NCBI GenBank assembly: GCA_934095865.1
Contig: CAKOKU010000008.1
Location: 1 to 57,177 of the forward strand
DNA: 57,177 bases
Reading direction: 5' to 3'
Origin: an uncultured Bacilli bacterium
Lineage (GTDB): Bacteria > Bacillota_I > Bacilli_A > RF39 > UBA660
This document shows, piece after piece, positions 38,501-45,540 of this stretch (within the stretch, counting starts at the first letter, position 1; every line of letters starts with the position of its first letter). Made by a program: the position numbers and the translations under genes. Under the pieces are notes generated by a model. It was not told where the DNA came from. It was given only the letters and a program-made list of their open reading frames with translations, and made no database searches.

Positions 38501-40933
38501 GTCGGTATAAGTAACACTTTTAATTAGCTGGCCAGTTGTATTAGAGCCAGAATATAAATTGAATGTTAAGCTTGATAAAGTGTTAGCTTCGAGGGTGTTA
38601 TCTTCCCCATTAGTTGGGGTAAGTTGAGATATTATCCGGAAGGTTTTAGTTAAGGTTGTATCATCAATCTTGCTTTTTAAAGTAAAGCTTTTAATATTAT
38701 TAGTATTTACGGTAAAGGTACCAATTAATTGATTAGCAGAACCATAACCATCATCTAAATCAACATAACCATAAACATTAAAGGTATAAGTTTCATTATT
38801 AGCGCGTAATCCATTAATATCAATTGGAATATGAAGAGTAGCAGAATTATAATTAATAGTTTTGAAAATGCCATGGGAGTCAGTATATATTATTTTAAAT
38901 GGCTTGCTATAATCAACAGTACCATACTGGTCTTCTATTTCAATGGTGCCAGATATTCTTTCAAAAGTAACATTATCATCGACAAACCTTAAACTTGGAT
39001 GAACTTTACCATCTAATTGCATATACTCACTTGGACTACCACAATCTAGTTCAATTTCTTTTTCATTATCATTAAAGATAGCGATTACTTTAAAGGTATA
39101 AGGAACTGATCTATAAATATTTGCATCATCAACATTTACATCAACACTGCCAAGAGAAGTTGTCTCAATTGTTTTTGAAGCGACTGGTTTAGAAGTTCCA
39201 TCTAATTTACGCATATCAAAAACTTCATAACGGAGCTTAGTAATGCCATTATCTTTGTCTTCAATATTATTAGTTTCTAAAATAAATTTAGAATTAACTT
39301 TGTCGACACTGAAACTAACGCCACCAATTCTAGGACTTCTTTTTAACGTTTTATAGCTTTCTGCAATGGTAAAGCCATCAGATATTATCATATTTTTATA
39401 TACAAAATCGGATAGTTCTAAACGGTATGATGTGTTAGGTTCTAGATTATCAAATGTAAGGGATACTTTTTCAATGTCTTTTAGGTTAATTGGTTTGTTA
39501 CTAATAAGTTCGCCACTAGCTGAGTATAATCTGGCATTTAGAGAAGTGACGGTGCTGTCATTTTCTTTTTTTATAATAAAATTTAAGGTTTTAGTACTAT
39601 AATAATCTTTTAAAACACTTATGCCTAATGAAGAGGTAACAAATGATTTTTGAATAAAATCTTTATTAATAGCCTCACCATTTTTCATGTAATTAGCATT
39701 AACAACAAGAACATAATTGGTATTTTGATTTAAAGTTTCATTAGAATAAACAATGCTTGTTAAACCATTATTTAAATGAACGGTATCAATAATCTTATTA
39801 TTTCCTGCATCGATTAAATTAATAGTTGGACTACCGACTAAAACGGCTGATTTATCTTCATATCTTATATTAGCAAGAACGCCATTTGCACTAACTTCTA
39901 GGTTAGTTATAACAAATGTTGGATCATAAGAGTTGCCATCTTCAATTATTTCTTCGTTATTGTCTGGTGAAGTTGGTTTTACAACGCCATTAGTAATGCC
40001 ATTTAAAGGATTATCTTTACTAAAATTACTTTTAATATCTTCTTTTATTTTATCTTGGGCGTCTGCTAATTCTTTTTTAGCTTTTTCTAGAGCTTCTAAG
40101 GCTGCTTTCTTCTCCTCTTCTTCTTGTTTTTTCTTCTCATCTTCGGTCATGAACTTATCATCATCAATATTATCAAGATTAACATTATCATCAGAACTGA
40201 TAGTAATTTCTTCTAAATTTAATTTTTGTTCTTTATTTAAATAAATATTTTTATTGTCAATATTTATTATTACATTATTGTCTAGTTCAATATAAAAATC
40301 TGATGCTACGCTTTGAAGTTTGAAATTGTTATTTTCTAATCTTACTATATTACCGTCAAAGTACTGTAATTCAACATAAGAATCAGTTATGGTACGAACG
40401 TCATTCTTAACATGAATTTTTATATTAGGAGCAACTATCATGTATTTATTAGCACTAATTTTCAAGATGAAGTTAGTAAATTCGTAAGTATCAGAAATGC
40501 TTTTAGCTAAATAGTTTTGGCCTTCTTTAGTCAGGTAATTTTTGCTGTTTAGGCTGTAATATTTAATGATATTATCACCAATATTATTTAAATTGACTAA
40601 AGCTGTTTTCTTGAATACGCCAATGGAACCATTATTATAATGAATAAAATTATCTTCTTGAATATTAACTGATTCATTAGATGAATTCGTAAATGAATAA
40701 CTAGAGTTATTTTCTTTATAGTAGGTTTCATTTTCGCTAAAATAGTATTTTATACTAGTGATGTCCTCATTATCATTATTAGAGCTGTAATTAGTACTGA
40801 TAACGTAACCAGCATCTTTAAAGTCAGTATATCTAGACTCATTTATTTTAACACCATAATAGCCAAAGGCACCAATTAAAAGAATGGCTACCAAGGCCAA
40901 GACTGCTATTTTCACATTGTTCTTAAGTTTCAT
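35561..40933 (-). CDS. Giant exported FN3-like repeat protein (1790 aa)
   Basis: N-terminal anchor helix (about 8-26), then the shared operon module (about 45-245; ILKISANKYMIVAPNIKI), and a charged coiled coil at about 262-300 (DEKKKQEEEEKKAALEALEK). The remaining ~1480 residues are about 12-15 beta-sandwich domains of fibronectin-III style, with the recurring turn L-x-x-N-T-x-Y (LNQNTNYVLVV, LEPNTSYRLEL). No C-terminal membrane helix, LPXTG or enzyme motif. It would form a long extended fibre outside the cell. First gene of the long transcript, with its own promoter and GGGAG ribosome site. Asn- and Ser/Thr-rich. Function unknown, by context part of the ATPase machine. Confidence 0.72.
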   Translation of the reverse strand: MKLKNNVKIAVLALVAILLIGAFGYYGVKINESRYTDFKDAGYVISTNYSSNNDNEDITSIKYYFSENETYYKENNSSYSFTNSSNESVNIQEDNFIHYNNGSIGVFKKTALVNLNNIGDNIIKYYSLNSKNYLTKEGQNYLAKSISDTYEFTNFILKISANKYMIVAPNIKIHVKNDVRTITDSYVELQYFDGNIVRLENNNFKLQSVASDFYIELDNNVIINIDNKNIYLNKEQKLNLEEITISSDDNVNLDNIDDDKFMTEDEKKKQEEEEKKAALEALEKAKKELADAQDKIKEDIKSNFSKDNPLNGITNGVVKPTSPDNNEEIIEDGNSYDPTFVITNLEVSANGVLANIRYEDKSAVLVGSPTINLIDAGNNKIIDTVHLNNGLTSIVYSNETLNQNTNYVLVVNANYMKNGEAINKDFIQKSFVTSSLGISVLKDYYSTKTLNFIIKKENDSTVTSLNARLYSASGELISNKPINLKDIEKVSLTFDNLEPNTSYRLELSDFVYKNMIISDGFTIAESYKTLKRSPRIGGVSFSVDKVNSKFILETNNIEDKDNGITKLRYEVFDMRKLDGTSKPVASKTIETTSLGSVDVNVDDANIYRSVPYTFKVIAIFNDNEKEIELDCGSPSEYMQLDGKVHPSLRFVDDNVTFERISGTIEIEDQYGTVDYSKPFKIIYTDSHGIFKTINYNSATLHIPIDINGLRANNETYTFNVYGYVDLDDGYGSANQLIGTFTVNTNNIKSFTLKSKIDDTTLTKTFRIISQLTPTNGEDNTLEANTLSSLTFNLYSGSNTTGQLIKSVTYTDNNLSEYESDLKKKYYDEEFEIIPELFGLTSNALRSYEALTIEVTNANDYTKWPNTSQIIDNIITIKTKDPIEDPEVNPKIDVSVVRNKDADKNHYDATLNNDTIIGIKALANYDNASHYAKYITYYLYDAENPGNYIAKSDYLPVNADGSIPSTIFYAQSGTASNVEDNTFRRGNSYYVTYIIDVDTNGDGIVEDDIHIPTTGIAASETLDIPKQLPKFQTYPSTILETSNGNNLLWAYKYTDIDNALEINKMYYKVDGIENSSNDISISDGFQTISLSLDKSGLYDLYTKVRLLKTSTPEDYSLVNQTIENLTSIPVGIKYVLTEETNRLMITIADYELYSSFFNKVTGYTLTFTADNTTREFNDVTFGDTGTYIVDLSNLEDFANRNVEVNLYAYYDSNLIGFDTDTTARSTYTNNFAIKQIKNSYFTGQYYIVSGNGLITTPSALNSYFSFSLNKTPNTDGYYNFKLSNDAGFEKNYSLELDTGGFSFIDDNERQYFMPSKIAVTKLTSDNNNFTFNGLVPGVSLMKNGKYLIDAGIDSASINVTVSSASDAIVDNKIYFEVYETDENMIEANSKLLYTKEVGVDELNNPVILDELKPSTYYFFKIKANVNENGKVEYISLYDIDNKTNVINYPIATLSNLVLTSQNISFQATSYTDKKLVFEYSLETTKNIDHIRYELFTVTTDANGNNIYTPLKDSVNVNITDDIKITTNMVKEINIAPATNLKTDKVYAIGLTGYLKKSNGTIYELDTTYSNPYNFNQLNVPYFYIQAERNTSDKTLTFKITPMDVNHTLVNDSYMVGFYDEEGNEIANDYGDIYTSSKIFRLTNVDLSKATTLVITYKANVSNQSDEEALNVRERRFTVNGLNKDGIDVGDVYASTNLNDKSKINLTFSNTTRLSEVTNIRYSIFKDGQVVISTNSLENFTPTLGSCGTSACYVYTLKSIISQTGIYYIQIQFLNKNNNIVDERIVSYAYSI

Positions 40934-40969
40934 TAAATATTCTCCCTACTATCCATATTATCTATAAAA

Positions 40970-40998
40970 ATTATATTATAAATTAGAAAATATGTCTA
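40970..40998 (-). promoter_or_regulatory. Promoter of the 1790-aa gene and downstream ATPase genes
   Basis: On the minus strand, TAGACA, 17 bases, TATAAT (two overlapping TATAAT copies; the second gives the 17-base spacer). Lies after the c-gene terminator. Confidence 0.75.
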
Positions 40999-41042
40999 TC
41001 TTTTTAAGTGGTAATTTTGGAAAACTAAAAGTTAAAATAATT

Positions 41043-41065
41043 AAAAAAATCTGATTTTCATCAGA
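41043..41065 (-). terminator. Terminator between the c-like gene and the giant-protein operon
   Basis: On the minus strand, perfect stem TCTGAT / ATCAGA around GAAA, then seven T. It lies immediately after the c-like gene, so most c transcripts should end here. Confidence 0.88.
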
Positions 41066-41067
41066 CT

Positions 41068-41313
41068 TTAAGCTATAAGCGGATTAAAAAATAATAGTAA
41101 GAAGCAAAAAGCAAATAACAGTAAAATAAAGATAGCTGTAATTATTAAAATAGTCATAATTGAGTGAATAACATTGTCTTTTGTTTCTGGATTACGGCCA
41201 ATCGCTTCTGCTACTTTACCGCCAAGAATACCAACGCCAATACCAAGGCCTAAAAAGGCCATACCTATCATTAATCCGATGCATTGTAATGTTGCTGCTA
41301 ATACAGTTTCCAT
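41068..41313 (-). CDS. c-subunit-like rotor protein lacking the ion-binding carboxylate
   Basis: 81 residues, two membrane helices. Helix 1 has the glycine pattern GLGIGVGILGG, and the polar loop VAEAIGRNPE is nearly identical to standard c (GRQPE/GRNPE), the part that touches gamma and epsilon. In helix 2 the essential Glu/Asp falls 17 residues after PE. Here those residues are TKDNVIHSIMTILIITA, so that position is alanine, next to threonine, and no acidic residue occurs in either helix. It should form a ring but cannot carry H+ or Na+ in the known way. The ATG has GGAGG. Confidence 0.85.
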   Translation of the reverse strand: METVLAATLQCIGLMIGMAFLGLGIGVGILGGKVAEAIGRNPETKDNVIHSIMTILIITAIFILLLFAFCFLLLFFNPLIA

Positions 41314-41336
41314 ACGCTAACCTCCATTGTATTTAA

Positions 41337-41345
41337 ATTATATCA
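41337..41345 (-). promoter_or_regulatory. Promoter -10 region of the c-like gene
   Basis: Extended -10 TGATATAAT on the minus strand, about 24 bases before the start codon. The -35 box is weak (ATGAAC). Confidence 0.6.
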
Positions 41346-41364
41346 AATTTATTTTTAGTGTTCA

Positions 41365-42189
41365 TTATTTTTTAATTATTTGAGCAAAAATAATAGCAAG
41401 TTCGTTTCTTCTTAAATAGCAAACACCAACGGAAACAACAATAATTAAAAGTAACATAGCTACTGGTAAGTTAAATTGCCATTTCTTTTTAGTTGCAGAT
41501 TCAGGTGCATTGGTTTGGGCATTAAGGTTACTATTAACATTTTCTAAAGTTGGAGTAACATTAGGCGCAGTACCAATAACTACTGATTCTTGTAAGTTAG
41601 GTTGAGTTCCTAAATTTTCTTGGGCTTGAGAAACAGTTTGAACCTCTTTTGGCATAATATCAGCAGGTGATGCTGAAGCAAAATTAGTTTGGCTGGCTGC
41701 TTCTTCAGGAGTAACTGTATTTTTGTTAAAGGCATTAAAAGTATCATCATATGTTTTAGCAATACTATCTTCTGTTGGCAAATTGCCATTAGGAATTATA
41801 GGGTCTACTGGTGTAACTGGTGCCGTTTCTAAATCGCTGGTAGCCATAATATTTACTGGTTCTTGGGTATTGTTGCTTAGTTCATTGATGTCTTTGGTTT
41901 TTTCGGGCAATTTTGAAGCAGCAATAGTATTTTCGTCAATACCAGCAAAGGTTGGTTCACTAGCATAAGATGCTGGTGTTTGTTCTTCAACTTTAAAGGA
42001 AGTTGGTTCTTGAGGGGTGGCTGATTTTAAGTCACCAAATATATCATTTATGTCAAAAGGAATATCTGTAACAGCATTCGAACTTGGTTGTTCAGAAGCT
42101 TGTTCGTTAGCAGTGCCTGAGTTTATAAATTCTTCAGCATCAAAATCTATGATTCCATTTTGGTTTTGTACTATATCATCATTTTTCAT
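41365..42189 (-). CDS. Acidic protein with C-terminal membrane tail (274 aa)
   Basis: First ~230 residues are acidic and rich in Pro, Thr, Asn and Gln with no hydrophobic core, so mostly disordered (GIIDFDAEEFINS, then repeated FDINDIFGDL-like acidic patches). A single membrane helix (about 243-264, LPVAMLLLIIVVSVGVCYL) follows a WQF-rich basic boundary and leaves a short basic end. The tail-anchor topology keeps the long domain in the cytosol; the reverse orientation is possible. It lies between rplT and the c-like gene with its own promoter. No family recognised. Confidence 0.6.
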   Translation of the reverse strand: MKNDDIVQNQNGIIDFDAEEFINSGTANEQASEQPSSNAVTDIPFDINDIFGDLKSATPQEPTSFKVEEQTPASYASEPTFAGIDENTIAASKLPEKTKDINELSNNTQEPVNIMATSDLETAPVTPVDPIIPNGNLPTEDSIAKTYDDTFNAFNKNTVTPEEAASQTNFASASPADIMPKEVQTVSQAQENLGTQPNLQESVVIGTAPNVTPTLENVNSNLNAQTNAPESATKKKWQFNLPVAMLLLIIVVSVGVCYLRRNELAIIFAQIIKK

Positions 42190-42216
42190 TTTCTATCTCT
42201 CCATATCATAACATGA

Positions 42217-42244
42217 ATTATATCATAAATTGATGAATAGACAA
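42217..42244 (-). promoter_or_regulatory. Promoter of the 274-aa protein
   Basis: On the minus strand, TTGTCT, 16 bases, TATAAT with extended TGA; overlaps the end of the rplT terminator. Confidence 0.65.
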
Positions 42245-42274
42245 AGAAAAAAAGTACCAATAATGATACTTTTA
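42245..42274 (-). terminator. Terminator of the infC-rpmI-rplT operon
   Basis: On the minus strand, stem AAAGTATC / GGTACTTT (one G-U) around ATTATT, then TTTTT. Confidence 0.85.
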
Positions 42275-42280
42275 GTAAAC

Positions 42281-42808
42281 TTAAGCTTCTTTTTTAGTTG
42301 TTTTCTTAGTTGTAGTTTTTTTTGCAGTAGTTTCTTTTTTGGCAGCTGTTTTTTTAGGAGCAGCTTCTTTCTTAGCAGTTGTTTTTTTACTTTCTGTTTC
42401 TTTAGCTACTACTTTTTCTGTTGCTTTAACAGCAGCTGGTTTATATTCTTTACCTTCTAGGGCATTTTTAGCAATATTTACTAAGTTTGTAAATGCTTCT
42501 GAATCATTAATTGCTAATTCAGCTAACATCTTACGATTTACTTCAATATTTGCTTTTGCTAAACCGTTAATAAATTTTGAGTAAGAAATTTCATTCATAC
42601 GGCATGCAGCATTAATTCTTGTAATCCATAATTTACGGAAATTTCTCTTATTTTGTTTTCTATCTCTAAAAGCATAGTTACCACTATGGAATACTTGTTC
42701 TTGAGCAGTTTTATATAATCTGTGTTTTGAACCAAAGTAACCTTTAGCAGCTTTTAATACTTTTCTTCTTCTTGTTTTGGAAACGCTTCCACCTTTAACT
42801 CTTGTCAT
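42281..42808 (-). CDS. rplT: Ribosomal protein L20 with Lys/Ala/Thr-rich C-terminal tail
   Basis: Residues 1-118 are standard L20 (MTRVKGGSVSKTRRRKVLKAAKGYFG at the start; NRKMLAELAINDSEAF near the end). It binds 23S rRNA early in 50S assembly and usually represses its own operon through the leader RNA. After that comes a ~58-residue low-complexity tail of repeated KKTTAKKE/KKTAAKKE-like units, resembling histone H1 tails. Normal L20 is about 117-120 residues, so this tail is unusual. Third gene after infC and rpmI. Confidence 0.97.
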   Translation of the reverse strand: MTRVKGGSVSKTRRRKVLKAAKGYFGSKHRLYKTAQEQVFHSGNYAFRDRKQNKRNFRKLWITRINAACRMNEISYSKFINGLAKANIEVNRKMLAELAINDSEAFTNLVNIAKNALEGKEYKPAAVKATEKVVAKETESKKTTAKKEAAPKKTAAKKETTAKKTTTKKTTKKEA

Positions 42809-42824
42809 CTTCTACACCACCTAA

Positions 42825-43019
42825 CTAAATTCTATCCTTTAATTTACTTGCGAAAGTATCATTTAATACTCCCTTATTTCTTCTTTGTCTAACAGCCTTG
42901 CTTGAATCTTTTGCTGTTTTATGGTTACCATTACTCTTCTTATATGTAACAGTTCCGTTTTTCTTTACATTTAAAACTTTGCTACTTGCTTTATGTGTTT
43001 TTTGTTTACTCTTTGCCAT
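42825..43019 (-). CDS. rpmI: Ribosomal protein L35
   Basis: 64 residues, highly basic, beginning MAKSKQKTHKASSKVLNVKKNG and ending KDRI. Standard length and motif (KTHKASSKR-type). Between infC and rplT, the usual operon order, so translation is probably controlled together with L20. Confidence 0.96.
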   Translation of the reverse strand: MAKSKQKTHKASSKVLNVKKNGTVTYKKSNGNHKTAKDSSKAVRQRRNKGVLNDTFASKLKDRI

Positions 43020-43036
43020 AATAAAACTATCCTTCC

Positions 43037-43567
43037 TTACTTATTTGCTTTTGGTGCCAATAGCATATACATGTTTCTGCCTTCTAATTTTGGCTTTTCT
43101 TCAACAACGGCTACATCTTCCAATTCTTTAGCAAACTTTTCTAAAACTTCTGCCCCTAATTCTGTATGAGCCATTTGGCGTCCTTTAAAACGAATTGAAG
43201 CTTTAATTTTATGACCTTTTACTAAATAATCATGAGCATTTTTCTTACGAGTATTAAAATCACCAATGTCAATTGTTACTGATAATTGATACTCTTTTAA
43301 TTCTTTATTATTCTCTCTTTGTCTTTTTTGTTGCTCTTTTAATTTTTTTTGTTTTTCATAACGATATTTGTTGTAATCCATAATTTTAGCAACAGCTGGA
43401 GTACCATTGGCGTTTAGAAGGACTAAATCTAAACCTGCATATGTCGCAAGGGTAAGCGCATCACTTCTTTTTTTAACTCCCATTTGTTCTCCATTTGGAC
43501 CAATAACCATCATTTCCGAAACCCTAATTTGTTCATTAATAGGCATTTCATTCTTATCTTTTGCTAT
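43037..43567 (-). CDS. infC: Translation initiation factor IF-3, probably starting at an AUA codon
   Basis: About 176 residues. Conserved NEQIRVSEM at the N-terminus, the RYEKQKKLKEQQK linker helix, and the C-terminal domain with IDIGDF and KGRQMAH. The first ATG in frame (43546) has no ribosome site. Seven codons upstream, an in-frame ATA at 43565-43567 lies 7 bases after a perfect GGAGGTG and gives (M)AKDKNEMPINEQ, matching the N-terminus of known IF-3 (SKDFxINEQ). infC often starts at rare AUU/AUC/AUA codons, which lets IF-3 limit its own translation. I therefore place the start at 43567. Confidence 0.9.
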   Translation of the reverse strand: MAKDKNEMPINEQIRVSEMMVIGPNGEQMGVKKRSDALTLATYAGLDLVLLNANGTPAVAKIMDYNKYRYEKQKKLKEQQKRQRENNKELKEYQLSVTIDIGDFNTRKKNAHDYLVKGHKIKASIRFKGRQMAHTELGAEVLEKFAKELEDVAVVEEKPKLEGRNMYMLLAPKANK

Positions 43568-43595
43568 ATAAACACACCTCCACTATTATTATATT

Positions 43596-43705
43596 TAAAA
43601 AGGCAGATACCTAGTATCCACCTATATTACCTAAAAGTTCTTTTCTTTCTTGGCATTAAACCCACTTTACTAATTTAAAGTCAGGTGAATTTGTGGATAC
43701 AAATT
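43596..43705 (-). promoter_or_regulatory. L20-type leader attenuator of infC-rpmI-rplT
   Basis: On the minus strand the leader carries GTATCCAC (43693-43700). Downstream it has a terminator hairpin whose 5' arm contains GTGGATAC (43614-43621) and whose 3' arm GTATCTGCCT is followed by TTTTT. The upstream GTATCCAC can pair with the terminator's 5' arm, making a mutually exclusive antiterminator. This is the arrangement expected for L20 autoregulation by transcription attenuation in Firmicutes. The hairpin arms are seen; the L20 binding is inferred. Confidence 0.7.
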
Positions 43706-43730
43706 GCTTTCCTTTTTAATAACAATTAAG

Positions 43731-43758
43731 ATTATAACACATTTTATGATAATTGCAA
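43731..43758 (-). promoter_or_regulatory. Promoter of infC-rpmI-rplT
   Basis: On the minus strand, TTGCAA, 16 bases, TATAAT with extended TGT. Confidence 0.75.
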
Positions 43759-43803
43759 GCTAAATATGCCAAAAGAAGCCTTAATTTTAAGCATTTTAAA
43801 TAG

Positions 43804-45420
43804 TTAAACTGCCTTTTTGCCGGTTGTAGCGTTCATATCAAAGGATAAACTCTTTGGAGTCAAGCGGTAGTTAGCGCGCGATGTTACTCTATCACCAATT
43901 ATATGGGAATTAGATGATGTTAACTCCATATCATAATCATCAATATCAATCAGAATTTCACCTTGAGGTTCATTAAAACCAATAGAATTATCATTATAGA
44001 ATAAGGAGTTACTATAACAAATTACCGACGAACCTTTAGGAATGGTTATTTGAATTATCTCTGAATTTAAATGGCCATTGATTCCTCTATCTAGTTCATT
44101 TGAAAATTCTTTAGCCGTTTGAAATGATATTGAAGTTGATAAAAAGCCATGATCCCAATTTAATTGTCTTGCGCCATTAGCAATGCCACGGTAGACAATA
44201 ATATCCTCACTTAACTTCACTTTTGATAAAGAACTTGAAAGTAATGGAATACTTCCTAAAACTAAATTATTATATTGTTCCTCATTTAAAAGGCTATTGG
44301 GATATCTTGAAAAAATCGCTCTAACTGCTATTGGAGCAGTAGCATAAACATTATCTCTTATATCCTCTATTTGACCATTATGAAATTCTTTATAGCTGGC
44401 GGCTAGATAAGACATAATATAGTTTTGATGTTCAGTATCTGCTAGGGCTTCTTCTATGGTTATGCCCTTAGTACGTACGTATCTTACAATGGTATTAATT
44501 GCATTGTAAAGTGCTGTCTTATAAAGGATTATGGCTTCCCTTTCTTGTTGACTTAAATTTTCATTTTGTTGGTTTTGCAAATCTATAAAAACTTCAGCAT
44601 TTTTATCTACTTCTGGATTGCATACTTTACTAGGACGGCTAGTTGATTTTCCTGATTTATAAAAAATTTCTTGTAAAAATTTAGTTTTTTTAATTTTAGA
44701 TATTATTGCATCCTTGTCAGAAATATTATTATATTCACTGAATATGTTTGTAGCTAATTGCAAAATATTTCTGATTGTGGTCATTTCATATGGTGTTAAA
44801 TTGGCTTGGTTTGGTAATTTTATGTCAACACCACTGTATTCTTCGGCTTTATCTAAAAGTTCTATAAAAAACGACTGATATTTTTCTTCAAATGTAAATG
44901 GATCACCAATGCCAGCTCTAATCGCGGATAAAACATAATTTAAATCAAATTCAAATTTGCTTCTATCTAATCTACCAGTTCGTAAGTTCTGAGAATCAAT
45001 AATGCTTTGATATACCTTGGAAGCAGTTACAAGAAATTGGCTAGTAAAAAGATGTTCAGTATCATAAAATTGTTTTCTTAATTTAAAGGCTGAGGAAGTA
45101 GCACACTTAAAAAGACTATCTGTTATATCCACGCCATGATTTAAAACCCCTATATTAAAAGGAGCTTTGTATGAGGCAAAAACGCTTATTTCATTATCTT
45201 CATCATAAAGAAGTATGTTGATGTAACCTAATATATCTATTAAACTTTTTAAGTCTTTATCAGATATATTTTTGTATTCTATCTTATTAACATCATCATT
45301 TTCGTCACTTAATTCAAAGGATAAACTATTATCATCATAAATAGCTAAATTTTGTAAGTTAATTATATCTCTAGCAAGTTCTGCTACACTCGCAGTTTTT
45401 ATTTTATCTACATATACCAT
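43804..45420 (-). CDS. ADP-ribosyltransferase-like protein (R-S-E class)
   Basis: 538 residues without a signal peptide. The first ~400 residues are helical and unrecognised. The C-terminal ~130 carry the marks of an arginine/asparagine-type ART: a strand with IVYRG (Arg, near 411), then HGFLSTSIS (STS motif, near 428-430), then NEPQGEILI (Q-x-E catalytic turn; Glu near 488). The order and spacing fit the C3/VIP2-like family, which moves ADP-ribose from NAD to a protein. It could be an effector, an anti-phage enzyme or an internal regulator. I start at ATG 45420 after GGTGAA; an ATG 12 bases earlier is possible. Confidence 0.72.
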   Translation of the reverse strand: MVYVDKIKTASVAELARDIINLQNLAIYDDNSLSFELSDENDDVNKIEYKNISDKDLKSLIDILGYINILLYDEDNEISVFASYKAPFNIGVLNHGVDITDSLFKCATSSAFKLRKQFYDTEHLFTSQFLVTASKVYQSIIDSQNLRTGRLDRSKFEFDLNYVLSAIRAGIGDPFTFEEKYQSFFIELLDKAEEYSGVDIKLPNQANLTPYEMTTIRNILQLATNIFSEYNNISDKDAIISKIKKTKFLQEIFYKSGKSTSRPSKVCNPEVDKNAEVFIDLQNQQNENLSQQEREAIILYKTALYNAINTIVRYVRTKGITIEEALADTEHQNYIMSYLAASYKEFHNGQIEDIRDNVYATAPIAVRAIFSRYPNSLLNEEQYNNLVLGSIPLLSSSLSKVKLSEDIIVYRGIANGARQLNWDHGFLSTSISFQTAKEFSNELDRGINGHLNSEIIQITIPKGSSVICYSNSLFYNDNSIGFNEPQGEILIDIDDYDMELTSSNSHIIGDRVTSRANYRLTPKSLSFDMNATTGKKAV

Positions 45421-45508
45421 TATATTCACCATCTTCAGTATATCATATACAAATCTTATTGAAAAGAAACTAATTTTCCTACTTTTAAACTCAGTCTTAG
45501 AAAAAGAA

Positions 45509-45540
45509 AAAAAGCACTATTGCTAGCACTTTTAACATTA
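45509..45540 (-). terminator. Terminator of rplS
   Basis: On the minus strand, stem AAAGTGCTA / TAGTGCTTT (two wobble pairs) closed by GCAA, then TTTTT. Confidence 0.82.

Noticed and set aside
29626..41313. Canonical F1Fo ATP synthase operon
   Set aside because: c lacks the carboxylate, subunit a is missing, epsilon and alpha are short, and giant surface proteins are in the same operon.
18598..41313. Plus-strand open frames inside the giant genes
   Set aside because: They are antisense shadows with no ribosome sites and with low-complexity translations mirroring Asn/Ser-rich coding.
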